Origin: Desulfobaccales bacterium | GTDB lineage: Bacteria; Desulfobacterota; Desulfobaccia; Desulfobaccales; 0-14-0-80-60-11 | DNA: 36,801 bases | NCBI GenBank assembly: GCA_030694005.1 | Contig: JAUXZG010000143.1 | Coordinates: forward strand, 1 to 36,801 | Direction: 5' to 3' | Shown: piece by piece, positions 1 through 6,491 of the stretch | Layout: each line of letters starts with the position of its first letter | Position numbering within the stretch: the stretch's first letter is position 1 | The notes under the pieces: model-generated | Told to the model about the DNA's origin: nothing | Seen by the model: the letters and a program-made list of their open reading frames with translations, nothing else | Databases searched by the model: none | Made by a program: the position numbers and the translations under genes

Positions 1-629
1 AAGGGATTGTCGGCTTTTTCCTGGCCCAGGGTGGAGGAGGGAGCCTCGCCGTAATCATGGCCGGGCCAGATGCGGGTTTCATCCGGCAGAGGCATGATCT
101 TTTCTTGAAGGGAGTGGATGAGTTGGTCCAGGGACGCCCCGGGCAGGTCGGTGCGCCCGGCCGCGCCCACGAACAGGGTGTCGCCGGTGAACAGATGGCC
201 CGGCAAGTAAAGGCAGATGGAGCCGGGGGTGTGGCCCGGGGTGTGGATGACGGTGGCTTGCCAGCGGCCCAGGGGGAGGTGTTGTCCATCCTCCACCGCC
301 AGGTCCACCCGGGTGAGGGGGGGAAAGCCCCCGGCCCGGGCCTCGTCCTGCATCTCGAGGCGGCTAAAGAACTCCCAGTCCAGGCGATGCATGACGATCT
401 GGGCGCCGGTCTGGGCGGCCCAGAGGTCATTGCCGGCGGTGTGATCCGCATGCCCGTGGGTGTTGACGATCCAACGCAGGCGCCAGCCTTCCTGCTGCAG
501 TTGGGCTGACAGCTGGGGCGAGGGGCCGGCCGGGTCGATGAGGAGAGCCTCCCGGGTTTCAGGGCAGCCCACCAGATAGGCCATCACCTGAAGAACGCCA
601 ACTTCGGCGGCGGTGATGCTCAGAGACAA
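1..629 (-). CDS. MBL-fold metallo-hydrolase (glyoxalase II-like), partial
   Basis: The reading frame on the minus strand is open from about 660 to the left edge, so the C-terminus is missing; about 209 codons are visible. It carries the zinc-binding motif THGHADHTAGND, then HTPGHTPGS and FTGDTLF, which supply the second His and bridging Asp of the metallo-beta-lactamase fold. GRTDLPG and PGHDYGEAPSSTLGQE near the visible end are typical of hydroxyacylglutathione hydrolase/YcbL-like thioester hydrolases. The substrate cannot be told from sequence; a persulfide dioxygenase is less likely because the GRTD segment continues LPG. The start is uncertain: no ATG is in frame near the beginning, and a TTG at 629 preceded by GGGAAGAG is my choice. 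It follows the 664-1227 gene closely and may be co-transcribed with it. Confidence 0.85.
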   Translation of the reverse strand, partial: MSLSITAAEVGVLQVMAYLVGCPETREALLIDPAGPSPQLSAQLQQEGWRLRWIVNTHGHADHTAGNDLWAAQTGAQIVMHRLDWEFFSRLEMQDEARAGGFPPLTRVDLAVEDGQHLPLGRWQATVIHTPGHTPGSICLYLPGHLFTGDTLFVGAAGRTDLPGASLDQLIHSLQEKIMPLPDETRIWPGHDYGEAPSSTLGQEKADNP

Positions 630-663
630 CGTGGGGTCTCTTCCCAAAGGGATGAAGACGCCA

Positions 664-1227
664 TCATTTCCCGAGCCACTGGAAGATCATCTGCTGGTTG
701 CGCAAGGCATAAATCATGGCCTTGATATGGCGCTTGTGAGCCTGTTCAGCTTCTTCTTTGGATTCCCGCCATAATTTTCTGCCCAGTTCCGGCTGGTTGG
801 CTTCCAGTTGCTGGGCCTTCTTAAATTTTTCCTCGGCCGATTTCTCCAGACGCTCGGCCTGGGTCTGTTCGTCTGTGGCCAGCCTCTTGTTGATGGCTTC
901 CTGCTGGGCCTCTTTGTCGGTTAAGAGCCGTTCCCGCTGTTCCTGGCCACATTCTTTTTGAATGATGGCGAACAGGTTTTTGGCCTCCTTGGCCATGGCC
1001 TTGGCTTCCGCGGTGTATCTGGCGGTCAATTTCTTTTCGGCCTTATCGAGAAGCGCCACCGCCCGTTTATAAATAATTACATGATCGGGACCGCACTTGA
1101 CGCTGGGGGCCGGGGTCGGAGTTTGGGCCGGTGGGGTCTGGGCCGGGGTTTGGGCCAGGCCCGACCCCAAAAGACCGGGGATCAAGAGAACTCCAAGCAA
1201 CATTGGCAAATAGCGAAGTATTGGCAT
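664..1227 (-). CDS. Exported coiled-coil protein of unknown function
   Basis: I do not recognise a named family. The chosen ATG at 1227 has AAGG about 9 bases upstream; longer versions up to 1305 overlap the preceding gene. The protein (187 residues) begins with a signal-peptide-like segment (MPILRYLPMLLGVLLIPGLL, ending GSGLAQ), then a short Pro/Thr/Gln-rich linker and one KCGPD cysteine. The rest is a highly charged helical region rich in Lys, Glu, Ala and Gln (for example AEAKAMAKEAKNLF and SAEEKFKKAQQLEAN), which should form a long coiled coil in the periplasm. The C-terminus KAMIYALRNQQMIFQWLGK is more hydrophobic. It lies between the 86-residue gene upstream (17 bases apart) and the hydrolase downstream, so one transcript is likely. 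Confidence 0.7.
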   Translation of the reverse strand: MPILRYLPMLLGVLLIPGLLGSGLAQTPAQTPPAQTPTPAPSVKCGPDHVIIYKRAVALLDKAEKKLTARYTAEAKAMAKEAKNLFAIIQKECGQEQRERLLTDKEAQQEAINKRLATDEQTQAERLEKSAEEKFKKAQQLEANQPELGRKLWRESKEEAEQAHKRHIKAMIYALRNQQMIFQWLGK

Positions 1228-1243
1228 AGGGGGCATCCTTTTG

Positions 1244-1504
1244 TCAGCGAAGCTTAAAGGTTTCGGTAATGGCCCGCTGCAGGCGGGGCCGGTAGATGAG
1301 GTCAAAGGCGGTTTCTTTGCCAGGGAAAAGCTTTAAAGCCTGGCTGCGGAGATTCTCCACCACTTCTCTTGCCTGGGCCTGGGTAAAGCGCCCGGCCCAG
1401 ATCTCGTTTAACGCCAGGTCCACCAGAAAGCGCAAGTACCTGATATGGCGGTTCTCTTCCCGAAGGGCCTGGCGGTCCTGGGAGGCGGCGTCGTCCTGAG
1501 GCAA
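1244..1504 (-). CDS. Small conserved-looking protein of unknown function
   Basis: An 86-residue soluble protein starting at a TTG (1502-1504) with an excellent AGGAG seven bases upstream, which decides the start. It is charged and helical (QALREENRHIRYLRFLVDLA, then FTQAQAREVVENLRSQALKLFPGKETAFDLIYRPRLQRAITETF). There are no signal peptide, cysteines or catalytic motif. The ordered mix of hydrophobic and charged positions and the strong ribosome-binding site argue that it is real. It is the first gene of the run leading to the coiled-coil protein and the hydrolase, and it lies directly downstream of a MITE-like repeat (1525-1667). No function is proposed. Confidence 0.65.
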   Translation of the reverse strand: MPQDDAASQDRQALREENRHIRYLRFLVDLALNEIWAGRFTQAQAREVVENLRSQALKLFPGKETAFDLIYRPRLQRAITETFKLR

Positions 1505-1524
1505 TGATCTTCTCCTGATAATTT

Positions 1525-1667
1525 AAGACCTCTGAAAAAATGCCTGGGTTAGTAACCTCCCTAGTGGGCGGCCAGAGATGGCCGCCCCACCGCCTTGATG
1601 TTCCTGGTGGGGTGGGCCTCCGTGCCCGCCAGCATTACTCTCTCCTGTCATTTTGCAGAGGTCTCAA
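1525..1667. repeat. MITE-like element with GAGACCTCTG terminal inverted repeats
   Basis: The left end reads AAGACCTCTGAAAAAATG. The reverse complement of the right end reads TTGAGACCTCTGCAAAATG, giving imperfect terminal inverted repeats of about 18 bases about 140 bp apart. There is no coding capacity. The inside holds two GC-rich palindromes (GGGCGGCCAGAGATGGCCGCCC, and a GGTGGGCCTCCGTGCCCGCC unit that recurs inverted near 32766-32790). This is the size and layout of a non-autonomous transposable element. Confidence 0.5.
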
Positions 1668-1676
1668 TTTGGCTAA

Positions 1677-1699
1677 GGGGGCCGGAGCTTAGGGCCCCC
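1677..1699 (-). terminator. Hairpin after the L,D-transpeptidase gene
   Basis: GGGGGCC and GGCCCCC form a 7-bp stem just past the stop codon of the minus-strand transpeptidase gene. No clear U-run follows, so it may only protect or pause the transcript. Confidence 0.3.
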
Positions 1700-1720
1700 G
1701 GGCGCTCCCGCCAACGGCAG

Positions 1721-2728
1721 CTATTCTAACTTGGGTTCACTCCCCTGTAAAGGGGAAAGGCCGATCTCCTTAGGCTTGGGTCTTACAGATGCTGCCTCGG
1801 TGGTGTCGGGTTTTAGGGAGGCCGGCCCTTTGGTGATGTCCTGGGCGATCCCTTCCCGGGCCTTGAGGATTTTCGGCACCTTTTCCCAATCAATCAAACC
1901 CTCCAGTTGAAATAGGCGGGCCAGTTCCTCCACGTATGCCTGGTAATCCAACTTTTGGCGATAGATATTGGGCAGGGCCTCGAGATAAATGCGCCCCTCA
2001 GGCGTGAGGGCCAGCTTCACCGGCCGGTAGATGATCTTCACCGGCACACCCACCTCCAGCTGGGGGAAGAGTTGGGCGATCTCCTCCGGCAGCATGCGGA
2101 TGCAGCCGTGGGACACCGAGGAGCCCACGCTCCAGGGGCGGTTGGTGGCGTGGATGCCCACCCCCGGGGCGGAGGTGCCCATCCAGTAAGCTCCCAGGGG
2201 ATTTTTGGGGCCTGGGGGCACCTTTTCCAGCACTTCCAGGCCGGCGTTGGCCATCTCCTCCTGAATGGAGGGAGGCACCGTCCAGGTGGGGTTTATGGTC
2301 TTGTTGAGGAGGCGATAGTTGCCGGTGGGGGTGGGCCAACTGCGGCGGCCCACCGCCAGGGAATAGCGCCGCTGGTAAGCTCCCCCCTGAAAATGGTAGA
2401 GCATCAACTCCGGCAGGTTGATGACCAGGCCCTGGCCCAGCTCGGTGGGCACGATGTGGGTGGTGTTGACCTTAATCACCATGCCGGGTTTGAGCTTATA
2501 AGGTTTTTTCATATCATTGTGCCGGGCCACCACCTGCCATTGCAGCCCTTTTTCCAGGGCCAGACGGTTTAAAGTGGTTTTGGGGGGGACCTCCACCTCT
2601 TCTTCCCCCCCGGCCACCTGTTGATAGAGGACCGGGGGGGCCAAGGCCGGGGGGACCGCCAGGGGAGGCGCCGCGGTAACCACCCCCGCCCAGAAGAGCA
2701 GGAAAATCAGCCAGAGTAAACGCCTCAT
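1721..2728 (-). CDS. L,D-transpeptidase (YkuD domain) with N-terminal LysM-like domain
   Basis: This 335-residue exported protein should form 3-3 peptidoglycan cross-links or attach proteins to peptidoglycan in the periplasm. Residues 1-20 are a signal peptide (MRRLLWLIFLLFWAGVVTAA). Residues about 46-90 resemble a LysM repeat (KTTLNRLALEKGLQWQVVARH, then YKLKPGMVI). The YkuD catalytic domain spans about 98-235, with the diagnostic GIHATN (His193) and SHGCIRM (Ser206, His207, Cys209 nucleophile, Arg211). The C-terminal 100 residues are a basic/proline-rich extension without a known domain. The ATG at 2728 lies one base after the stop of the EEP-family gene, so the two are translationally coupled. 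Confidence 0.93.
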   Translation of the reverse strand: MRRLLWLIFLLFWAGVVTAAPPLAVPPALAPPVLYQQVAGGEEEVEVPPKTTLNRLALEKGLQWQVVARHNDMKKPYKLKPGMVIKVNTTHIVPTELGQGLVINLPELMLYHFQGGAYQRRYSLAVGRRSWPTPTGNYRLLNKTINPTWTVPPSIQEEMANAGLEVLEKVPPGPKNPLGAYWMGTSAPGVGIHATNRPWSVGSSVSHGCIRMLPEEIAQLFPQLEVGVPVKIIYRPVKLALTPEGRIYLEALPNIYRQKLDYQAYVEELARLFQLEGLIDWEKVPKILKAREGIAQDITKGPASLKPDTTEAASVRPKPKEIGLSPLQGSEPKLE

Positions 2729-2729
2729 G

Positions 2730-3494
2730 TCAATATTCTACCTCTACGGCATAAGGAAAATGATCGGAAGGATAGCGTCCATTTTGATTATCGGTAACAA
2801 TCAGAGCGTTGAGAACCCGAAAGGGCGGGGTGAGCAAAATCCAGTCGATGCGGCTGCCTCGGGGCCGACCGTCGAAGCCGTGCTGGGTGGGGGCCTCCTG
2901 CCCCGGAGGGTGCAGGGTCCGCCAGGTGTCCATCAGGGGACTGCCGGCCCCGAAGAGTTGTCCGTAGACCGGGCCCTCCGGCGGCTCATTAAAATCCCCC
3001 AACAGGATCAGCGGCTTTTTTAAGGGGAAAAAATAATCTTGAATCATTTTCGCCCCCTGCAGGCGGGCCTCCGAAGAGATATGATCCAGGTGGGTATTAA
3101 TGAAATAAAAGGTCTCGTTACGGTGCGCTTCCTTAACCAGGCCGTAGGTGACCATGCGGGGGAAGGCGCTGCCCCAGCTCATACTGCGGTGCATTAGGGG
3201 AGTCTCGGAGAGCCAGAATTCCCCGCTCTCCTTAACCTGAACCTGCGGGGCCCGGTAAAAGATGGTGGGATACTGGCAGGTTACATCCACCTGACGATGG
3301 GCCGTAAGGGGCAGATAGCCGGGCAGGTGGGCGGCCAGAAAGTCCAGTTGCGGCACGGTGCCTTCCTGGGTGCCCAAAAGATCCGGCCGGTGGTCTTCGA
3401 TGATCTGCACCACCAAATCCTTGCGATGCTGCCATTCATTGGGGCCGTCCGCCGGGTTGGCAAACCGAAGATTAAAGGTCATCACACGCATCAC
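2730..3494 (-). CDS. Endonuclease/exonuclease/phosphatase family protein
   Basis: A 254-residue soluble enzyme of the EEP (DNase I-like) fold. The metal and catalytic motifs are in order: TFNLRF (Asn) at the N-terminus, LLGTQEG (Glu), FINTHLDHIS (His/Asp), LILLGDFNEPP (Asp and Asn), SRIDWILLT and the terminal SDHFPY (catalytic Asp-His). There is no signal peptide. Family members cleave phosphodiesters or phosphomonoesters of DNA, phospholipids or inositol phosphates, and the substrate cannot be assigned here. The stop codon is one base from the L,D-transpeptidase start; the start lies 7 bases after the dGTPase-like gene. The three genes form one minus-strand operon. Confidence 0.9.
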   Translation of the reverse strand: MMRVMTFNLRFANPADGPNEWQHRKDLVVQIIEDHRPDLLGTQEGTVPQLDFLAAHLPGYLPLTAHRQVDVTCQYPTIFYRAPQVQVKESGEFWLSETPLMHRSMSWGSAFPRMVTYGLVKEAHRNETFYFINTHLDHISSEARLQGAKMIQDYFFPLKKPLILLGDFNEPPEGPVYGQLFGAGSPLMDTWRTLHPPGQEAPTQHGFDGRPRGSRIDWILLTPPFRVLNALIVTDNQNGRYPSDHFPYAVEVEY

Positions 3495-3501
3495 TAAAGC
3501 C

Positions 3502-4665
3502 TTAAGCGAACCTGGCGGGCAGGGGTTGGGGGAAAAAGCTCTCCTGGGACTGCCGCAAGAAATGGGCGTCCGTCATGGAGGCCAGAAAGTCCCGCACCAT
3601 CTCCGCGGGCTTGGAGCTTTCCAGGTAGGCCGGTTCCATCTCCGCCAGAAAATTCACCCAGATGGGGGAGTCAAGGCGTTTTTGCTTAACATCGGCCAGA
3701 AAGCGGTTGAACATCCCGATAAACAGCCCCTCGATCTTGGGGGTCTGTTCTTTGATGCGGGGATTGTTGTAAATGCGCTCATAATTGAAGGCCCTTAAGC
3801 TCGCCAGGGCCTGGCCCACCTCGGGACTGTAACCCACATAATTCTTGTCGAAACTGTGGCACAGGAGGTCGGACACCAAGCTGTAGACAATGGCGCCGTT
3901 GGTGCGGCCCAGGCGCTGGACCACCTCAAGGGGCAGGTCCTCTCGCCGCACTAAATTGAGGGTGACGGCATCCTCCAGGTCCCGGCCGATGTAACTGATG
4001 GTGTCGGCCAGGCGGACGACGCAGCCTTCCAAGGTCATGGGCTTGAGGGATACCCCGGGGTCGGCCAGTTTAAGGCGGGTTTCTTCTTCCAGATGGGCGA
4101 AGGTCTTTTCTCGGTCAGGGGAGAGGCGCTCCAGATGGGTCTCCCCATCATGGCTCAAGATCCCATCCAGCACCTGGAGAGTCAGATTGAGGCCCCGGCC
4201 GTTTTTTTCCACCCGATCCAGAAACCGCACCCCCTGGACGCTGTGGAGGAAGGGGCCGATACCTTGAGATACGCAAATGTCGGACAGAATGCGCTCGCCG
4301 TCATGGCCAAAAGGCGGATGGCCGATATCGTGGCCCAGGGCGATGGCCTCCAGCAAGTCCTCGTTTAAGCGCAGAAACCGGCCGATGGTCCGGGCGATCT
4401 TGGACAAAAGCTGCACATGCAGCACCCGGTGGCTGATATGTTCGTGTTCTATGAGATAAAAGACCTGGGTCTTGTCGATGTAACGGGTGTAAGCCCGGGA
4501 GTGAAGGATGCGGTCGGTGTCCACCGCGAAGTTCTGGCGGTGGCCCTGGGTGATGCGCTCTTCATAACGCCGGCGGACGGCCTGGACGCTTTTGGTGGCA
4601 TAGCCCGAAAGCCAGGTATCCTCCTGCTTGTCCAGAATATCCCGCAGTTCCGCCAAGTTAACCAT
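3502..4665 (-). CDS. dGTPase-like HD-domain triphosphohydrolase
   Basis: A 387-residue cytoplasmic protein of the deoxyguanosinetriphosphate triphosphohydrolase family, expected to hydrolyse dNTPs to deoxynucleoside and triphosphate. The N-terminal DTDRILHSRAYTRYIDKTQVF matches the family's conserved entry region. HISHRVLHVQLLSKIAR supplies the first metal His. GHDIGHPPFGHDGE (His112-Asp113) is the HD motif, and VVRLADTISYIGRDLEDA supplies the last Asp. Length fits the shorter class of dGTPase-like proteins. It starts with ATG at 4665 and heads the operon with the EEP and L,D-transpeptidase genes. The preferred nucleotide is not predictable, and such enzymes can also act in antiviral dNTP depletion, for which nothing here gives evidence. 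Confidence 0.9.
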   Translation of the reverse strand: MVNLAELRDILDKQEDTWLSGYATKSVQAVRRRYEERITQGHRQNFAVDTDRILHSRAYTRYIDKTQVFYLIEHEHISHRVLHVQLLSKIARTIGRFLRLNEDLLEAIALGHDIGHPPFGHDGERILSDICVSQGIGPFLHSVQGVRFLDRVEKNGRGLNLTLQVLDGILSHDGETHLERLSPDREKTFAHLEEETRLKLADPGVSLKPMTLEGCVVRLADTISYIGRDLEDAVTLNLVRREDLPLEVVQRLGRTNGAIVYSLVSDLLCHSFDKNYVGYSPEVGQALASLRAFNYERIYNNPRIKEQTPKIEGLFIGMFNRFLADVKQKRLDSPIWVNFLAEMEPAYLESSKPAEMVRDFLASMTDAHFLRQSQESFFPQPLPARFA

Positions 4666-4785
4666 ATTAACGACTCGCTTTGCCAGCCGTTATCATATCA
4701 TAGAGAAAAACGCCCCTCAAGAGGCTGAGACATTAATCATCCTTCTTGGAATTTCCCCATAACCTGTTATATTGAAGGTAGGGCC

Positions 4786-4802
4786 GGGGGAAATTTTCCC
4801 CC
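4786..4802. promoter_or_regulatory. Perfect 17-bp palindrome upstream of the ABM gene
   Basis: GGGGGAAATTTTCCCCC is perfectly symmetric about its central T. It lies about 45 bases upstream of the ABM-family start and about 120 bases upstream of the divergent dGTPase start, the right place for an operator. No regulator gene is adjacent, so its role is a guess. Confidence 0.25.
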
Positions 4803-4847
4803 GCTTCCCCCTCCCTCAAGTTTCCATTTTCTGATCAGGAGGGCGTT

Positions 4848-5129
4848 ATGGTCAAGGTGGTGCTGGAGCGCAGTATCCGCGGCAAGCATGTGGGTGAGAT
4901 CGTGCGCCTGCTGCGCCAACTTCGGGTGCGGGCCATGCAACAGCCCGGCTATATTTCCGGGGAGACCCTGCATGCGGCGGATGACCCCAACTTTTACCTG
5001 GTGATCAGCACCTGGGAGTCCCTGGACCATTGGCAGACCTGGTTAAAAAACCCGGAACGGCAGAAACTGAGCGCGGAGATCGATTCTTACCTGGAATCGC
5101 CTACCCGGCTCAGGGTGTTCACGAATTAA
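4848..5129 (+). CDS. ABM-fold (antibiotic biosynthesis monooxygenase-like) small protein
   Basis: A 93-residue single-domain protein with the dimeric alpha/beta barrel pattern of the ABM family: an N-terminal strand (KVVLERSIRG), a helix (GEIVRLLRQLRVRAMQQPGY), a central ISGETLHAADDPNFYLVIS, then WESLDHWQTWLKNPERQKL and a C-terminal SPTRLRVF. YLVISTWESLDHWQTWL is the typical family signature. Members act as heme-degrading enzymes, quinol monooxygenases or small ligand binders; the specific role is unknown. The ATG at 4848 has AGGAGG five bases upstream. It stands alone, divergent from the dGTPase-like gene. Confidence 0.82.
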   Translation: MVKVVLERSIRGKHVGEIVRLLRQLRVRAMQQPGYISGETLHAADDPNFYLVISTWESLDHWQTWLKNPERQKLSAEIDSYLESPTRLRVFTN

Positions 5130-5382
5130 GCGGAATAAGCAAAGCGGCAGTTCTTCTATAACTCTTTAATTTTAAAAGTTAGAATAGTCCCCCGCCAGTA
5201 GGGAAAAACCCAAGCTGCCCGGACTTGTGGCCGCCCACCGCCAGGGAGCGGCTGGTCCCGCCAGTCTGGTAGGATTTCGCCCCACCCTCCAAATTTTCTG
5301 TCCCCTGCCTTTAGAAGTTCCTCAAAGAAAAAGGGAGCCTACCGGGCTGTTTTGGCCTCGGCACTAAAGGTAATTTCCCTTT

Positions 5383-6402
5383 ATGTCGATAAACCTAGGT
5401 ATGAAAAACCAAAGGGGCCAATTTGTGGTCTTATCCCTGGGTCTGGGATTTTTCCTGGTGGGCGCCTATCTGAGCTGTCAGTTCCTGACCCCGGCCTTGC
5501 CCCGGTTGGGAGTGATTCAGTGGACTGACGAGATAAAGACGTTCGAGGAGAGCCGCCAGGGGGTGATGGAAGGGTTGCGGGAAGAAGGCTACCAAGACGG
5601 CCTCAATATTCGCCTCCAGGTGATAAATGCCCAGGCAGACCGGGCCCTGGCCGCGGACGCGGCCCGGGAGTTCCAGCGGCAAGGGGCCCGGATAATAATC
5701 ACCCTGGGCACCATCCCTTCCTTGATAGCCCTGGATGTTACCCAAATTCCGGTGGTCTATTGCACGGTGGGGGCTCCGGACGCCACCGGTCTGGAGCGGC
5801 CGGCTGATCCGGCGGCCAGCCGTTTCACCGGCACCAGTATGGAAGTGCCGGCGGCGGAGCAGTTGCATTTTTTGCTTTTAGCCCTGCCGGGCTTAAAACG
5901 CCTGGGGATCCTTAATTGCGTGGTCACCCCCCAGGGGGTGGCCACTGCCCAGAGTGCCCAGGTTGCGGCCCAGGCCCGGGGCCTCATAGTGATTCGGGAG
6001 GAGATCACCGATGACCGGCCCGAACTGCTGAAGCAGGCCCTGGCTGATTTGGTCCAGGAGCAGATCCAGGCCCTGTTCATTCCCACCGACCCGGTGCTGA
6101 ACGTACCCAAGAACCTTAAGCTCATCTGTCAAACCGCCCACCGGTCTGGGATTCCGGTTATGGTATCCAGCCATGGCTTGGTAGAACTCGGAGCCCTTAT
6201 GGCTTATCATTGCGACTTTGCTGAAATCGGCCGCCAGGCCGGGCGCCAGGCGGCTCGCCTGTTGGCCGGGGCAAGGGTGCAAGCAGTGGCGCCGGAGGCC
6301 CCCCTGATTAAAAGGCTGAGCTTGAACCTGAGAGTGGCTCAGGAGCTTAACCTGAAGCTGTCCAGGCAACTTCTGAGCCAGGTAGACAATCTTTACCAGT
6401 AA
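5383..6402 (+). CDS. ABC transporter substrate-binding protein, ABC_sub_bind family
   Basis: A 339-residue exported protein of the TrpX/ABC_sub_bind (PF04392) type, a periplasmic-binding-protein fold. An N-terminal hydrophobic segment (FVVLSLGLGFFLVGAYL) is a signal peptide or anchor; a cysteine follows, but YLSC is a poor lipobox. The mature part has lobe motifs RLGVIQWTDEIKTFEESRQG, GYQDGLNIRLQVINAQAD, ARIIITLGTIPSLIAL and GIPVMVSSHGLVELGALMAY, which are usual in this family. No ABC permease or ATPase follows. Instead the next gene, 89 bases on, is a hybrid histidine kinase, so this protein probably senses a ligand for that kinase. The start is ATG at 5383 or, equally plausible, ATG at 5401. 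Confidence 0.85.
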   Translation: MSINLGMKNQRGQFVVLSLGLGFFLVGAYLSCQFLTPALPRLGVIQWTDEIKTFEESRQGVMEGLREEGYQDGLNIRLQVINAQADRALAADAAREFQRQGARIIITLGTIPSLIALDVTQIPVVYCTVGAPDATGLERPADPAASRFTGTSMEVPAAEQLHFLLLALPGLKRLGILNCVVTPQGVATAQSAQVAAQARGLIVIREEITDDRPELLKQALADLVQEQIQALFIPTDPVLNVPKNLKLICQTAHRSGIPVMVSSHGLVELGALMAYHCDFAEIGRQAGRQAARLLAGARVQAVAPEAPLIKRLSLNLRVAQELNLKLSRQLLSQVDNLYQ

Positions 6403-6491
6403 GGTAACTGGTGACCGAGTAACCGCCTTGCAGATGGTGGGGAAAGCAAGTCAATCAACCGGGCACCGGCCCCCTTGAGAAATTTCCGACC

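Noticed and set aside
57-509. Plus-strand 150-residue frame at the left edge
   Set aside because: It is the mirror of the MBL hydrolase gene, whose minus-strand motifs are unmistakable.
5180-5300. Cobalamin-riboswitch-like leader before the ABC_sub_bind gene
   Set aside because: GTAGGGAAAAACCC and GGTCCCGCCAG recall parts of the B12 element, but the GCCACTG box and the conserved spacing are missing.
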